Shown: in pieces, positions 61,671 to 64,000 of the stretch | Position numbering within the stretch: position 1 is the first letter of the stretch | Layout of the letters: each line of letters opens with the position of its first letter | Source: Siphonodentalium dalli | Taxonomy: Eukaryota; Mollusca; Scaphopoda; Gadilida; Siphonodentaliidae | DNA length: 64,000 nucleotides | Direction: 5' to 3' | Assembly (NCBI GenBank): GCA_032622095.1 | Contig: CP136064.1 | Coordinates: 182,636,209-182,700,208 of the forward strand | Translations under genes and position numbers: made by a program | The notes under the pieces: generated by a model | Seen by the model: the letters and a program-made list of their open reading frames with translations, nothing else | Databases searched by the model: none | What the model was told of the DNA's origin: nothing

Positions 61671-62173
61671 TAATTATGCTCAGTCTGATTAAAACCAGAC
61701 ACGAATCAGCTTCGCAGTACAGAGTCTGAAGAAAATGAGTATGTTTTCCATTATTACCATCACAAAATCTATCAGCAAAGCGATGCAGCCATTCAGGCGA
61801 TTGTCGGAATTCCTACACAGCGGTGGATTCTCCACATAGCTAACAATAGCGCAGTAAATTTTCTGTCACATTGATAATTTCACTCAGAATTAGCGATTAC
61901 GACAACTAATTCAAAAGTAAAGGCGTACGTGAATAGTCGTAATTGACCAATACTACCTAGCAAGGAGATTAGAAGTATGTATTTCCAAGAATTTCAACAA
62001 TTAACAGCAGTATGAAGCGGCGGATATAAAGGTCATTCGTAAATATATTTGTGCGCTGTGATGTCTCGCATGACTCCCATGTAGAAGTTATTTATAGCGA
62101 CGGTAAGGTCACCGTACTATGTACTTCGAAGCTGGTTCGAGTCTTGTTTTAATCAGACTGCGCTATAATAATT
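61671..62173. mobile_element. Inverted-repeat MITE with CAGTCTGATTAAAAC ends
   Basis: GCTCAGTCTGATTAAAACCA and the following ACGAATCAGCTTCGCAGTAC pair with the right-hand GTACTTCGAAGCTGGTTCGA and GTTTTAATCAGACTGCGC. About 500 bp. The GGTTCGAGTC at 62131 resembles a tRNA B box but belongs to the inverted repeat. Confidence 0.7.
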
Positions 62174-64000
62174 AAAATTGAAAAACAAACAATCGCATGT
62201 ATAAAATACATGTGCAGCATTGTTTACTGATGCGCGAGCAACAAATAAATATAATGTCATGCTACAAGTGATTTTAATACTAACATTTCCATGAACTTTA
62301 CCATGAAATATCTGCATGCAAGAATAAATCATGCAATCACACGTGACATACGTAGGTATAACGTACAGTCGACGGTTCTCAGTATAGTTTCAAATGTTAG
62401 TGTTTAAAAAAAAAGAGTGGTAGGTTATGATCTGCGACCAATTTTTACATTTATATCAGTATTTTAGCTGAATTAAAAAAAAATTAAATAACAGCGATTG
62501 TATATAATTATGCGGGCAATTGGAATATCTAGGCATCACCCTTAATACTGATTAATATATACACATCTCTCAGTGATACTGAGTGATATTCTATTTGATG
62601 CAGCCATAAAGCTATTTCTCTGTTTACCGTACAGCGGATATTTATCAACGTATACATGCATGTCTTAGATGACCTTGCTAATTTGCAACAAAATCTTGAT
62701 TCAAATTGAATGGTATCCCTTTGATGATTTTGAGCGATAGTAACAATTATTTGTACAAAACCCATGGTTTCAGCCAATGAGATTGATCTATCTTGCGTTG
62801 TTTTTAGATAATTTCAAAGTGGAATGGAACATGTATATTTTATGCATTTGCATGTATTTGACCACCCCTATTTTGATAGCCAATGGGTGCATATTTAGAC
62901 AGAGTATTCTACCCTGTTCTATTCTGCTATAGAAAACTTTTTCATTATACCTGGCTCACCAATGGCATAAAGTAGCGTACAGACGAGTACGTGGCGTAGG
63001 TTGCGTTGTATAATTGGAACACAGACAAATTCCACCAAGGCGTGCAGTCAGTTGCGATGGTCCGGCAGCCGAGGCAATGAACCTAGTTTTTGCTTATAAA
63101 GTTTTTTTTCTCTCAACGGTTTAGTATAGTTTAGGGTTCCCATACACAGAATATCTTTACTGGACACCTGACAGGATTGAGGATTTTCAGATTTTCGATA
63201 AATCCAAGATGGCCACCAGAATGGTCAGAATCTTCGAATAGAGGCGATTATTCATACACCAGGAGATATTGTTATCACAAGGGATGCTCATTCTGTAGCC
63301 TGAGAGGATTTAGCCTTCCTATAAATTCGACAGAATTCAAGATGGCCGCCAAAATTTCCGGTTTTTACATATATTTGGCTATAACTTCATTAATCTTCGA
63401 AAGAAAACGGAAATTCCGACAGCTCTATTTGGTTACTTAGATCGTGACAATTGTTACATATTTAGAGAAAGATAGCTCATTAGCTATTGGCAGTTTGGCA
63501 ACTTATGAATTTCACGTACCCGAACAAGTCCATAACATGTCTTTAATTAATACATAAGAATGGCGGTGTTTTTTTGTCAATTTGGATGAACTAATTGTAA
63601 AAAAAGACTACTTTGAGGAACATTATTCTTAATTTCTATTTCACCACCCCACCGGAGTGTTTCACATCACTTTAATCGGAAGATCCGCGTTATAACGCAT
63701 GTTCGCGCTCGTGTGAACGACTTAAAGCAGACAACGAATCGTGTCAACGCAACGTACGAACCATGCATGCAACGTACGCAACGGAATCGTCTGAACACCC
63801 CTTAAGGCATTGAACATTAAACATATTCATCGATCTGCATTAATTGGATCATTATAGAGTGGAGCATGTCTAGTTATCTCAGGACAAATGATATAACATA
63901 GTCGTATAAGAGCGACGTATTTTATCCCAAAGGGTTAAACAGATGCGGAGATTTAAACCAGAAACTTTTAGAAACGCAAACATGTTCGGTAGCGAAATAT
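62174..64000. other. No gene recognised; repeat fragments
   Basis: AT-rich. Two 'caagatggcc' units with shared context (63206 and 63340) look like a diverged duplication. A truncated relative of the TTAAAGACAT...TCACTTTAA repeat lies at 63520-63673. Confidence 0.4.

Noticed and set aside
62131-62141. GGTTCGAGTCT resembling a tRNA or SINE B box
   Set aside because: It lies in the arm of an inverted-repeat MITE and no A box or cloverleaf was found.

Overview
This window reads as nuclear DNA of an animal, most likely a marine invertebrate. It is AT-rich. It holds GT-AG spliced exons, a Wnt-pathway membrane E3 ligase of metazoan type, a FLYWCH/MULE transposase, non-LTR retrotransposon debris and very many small inverted-repeat DNA transposons. 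I cannot name the species from the sequence. No rRNA, tRNA, CRISPR array or bacterial operon was seen.

Region 1 (about 0.7-15.1 kb, + strand) is the 3' part of a ZNRF3/RNF43-like gene. Seven consecutive exons encode the end of the extracellular protease-associated domain, one transmembrane helix, a split RING-H2 domain and a long low-complexity tail. The 5' exons lie before the window. Its introns are loaded with foldback MITEs.

Region 2 (15.4-33.6 kb) has no recognised host gene. It is built from repeats: a large inverted duplication (about 15.47-19.44 kb), a C-tract-ended transposon family inserted in a dyad-rich microsatellite (22.35-23.97 kb) and again at 24.43-24.96 kb, a foldback element whose arms are minisatellites (25.26-26.51 kb), palindromic arrays, and a 2.74 kb element with terminal inverted repeats of roughly 540 bp (28.55-31.29 kb).

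Region 3 (34.4-35.9 kb, + strand) is a single-exon 479-codon ORF. It has a canonical acylation N-terminus and internally repeated Trp motifs; I do not recognise the family, and it is the most interesting possible host gene here.

Region 4 (36-51.7 kb) is again repeat territory: several MITE families, an unusually nested 745 bp palindrome (45.76-46.50 kb) and a 406 bp element with six copies of a subterminal motif (48.77-49.18 kb).

Region 5 (51.7-60.8 kb) is a graveyard of mobile genes. It has four pieces of LINE-type retrotransposons on both strands (reverse transcriptase, ORF1, endonuclease) and a broken FLYWCH-MULE transposase gene. Three of these are interrupted by other transposons whose target-site duplications can still be read, so the order of insertion can be reconstructed. 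The last 3 kb holds another MITE and repeat fragments only.

All coordinates were read by eye and pairings of inverted repeats are approximate unless a target-site duplication is given.
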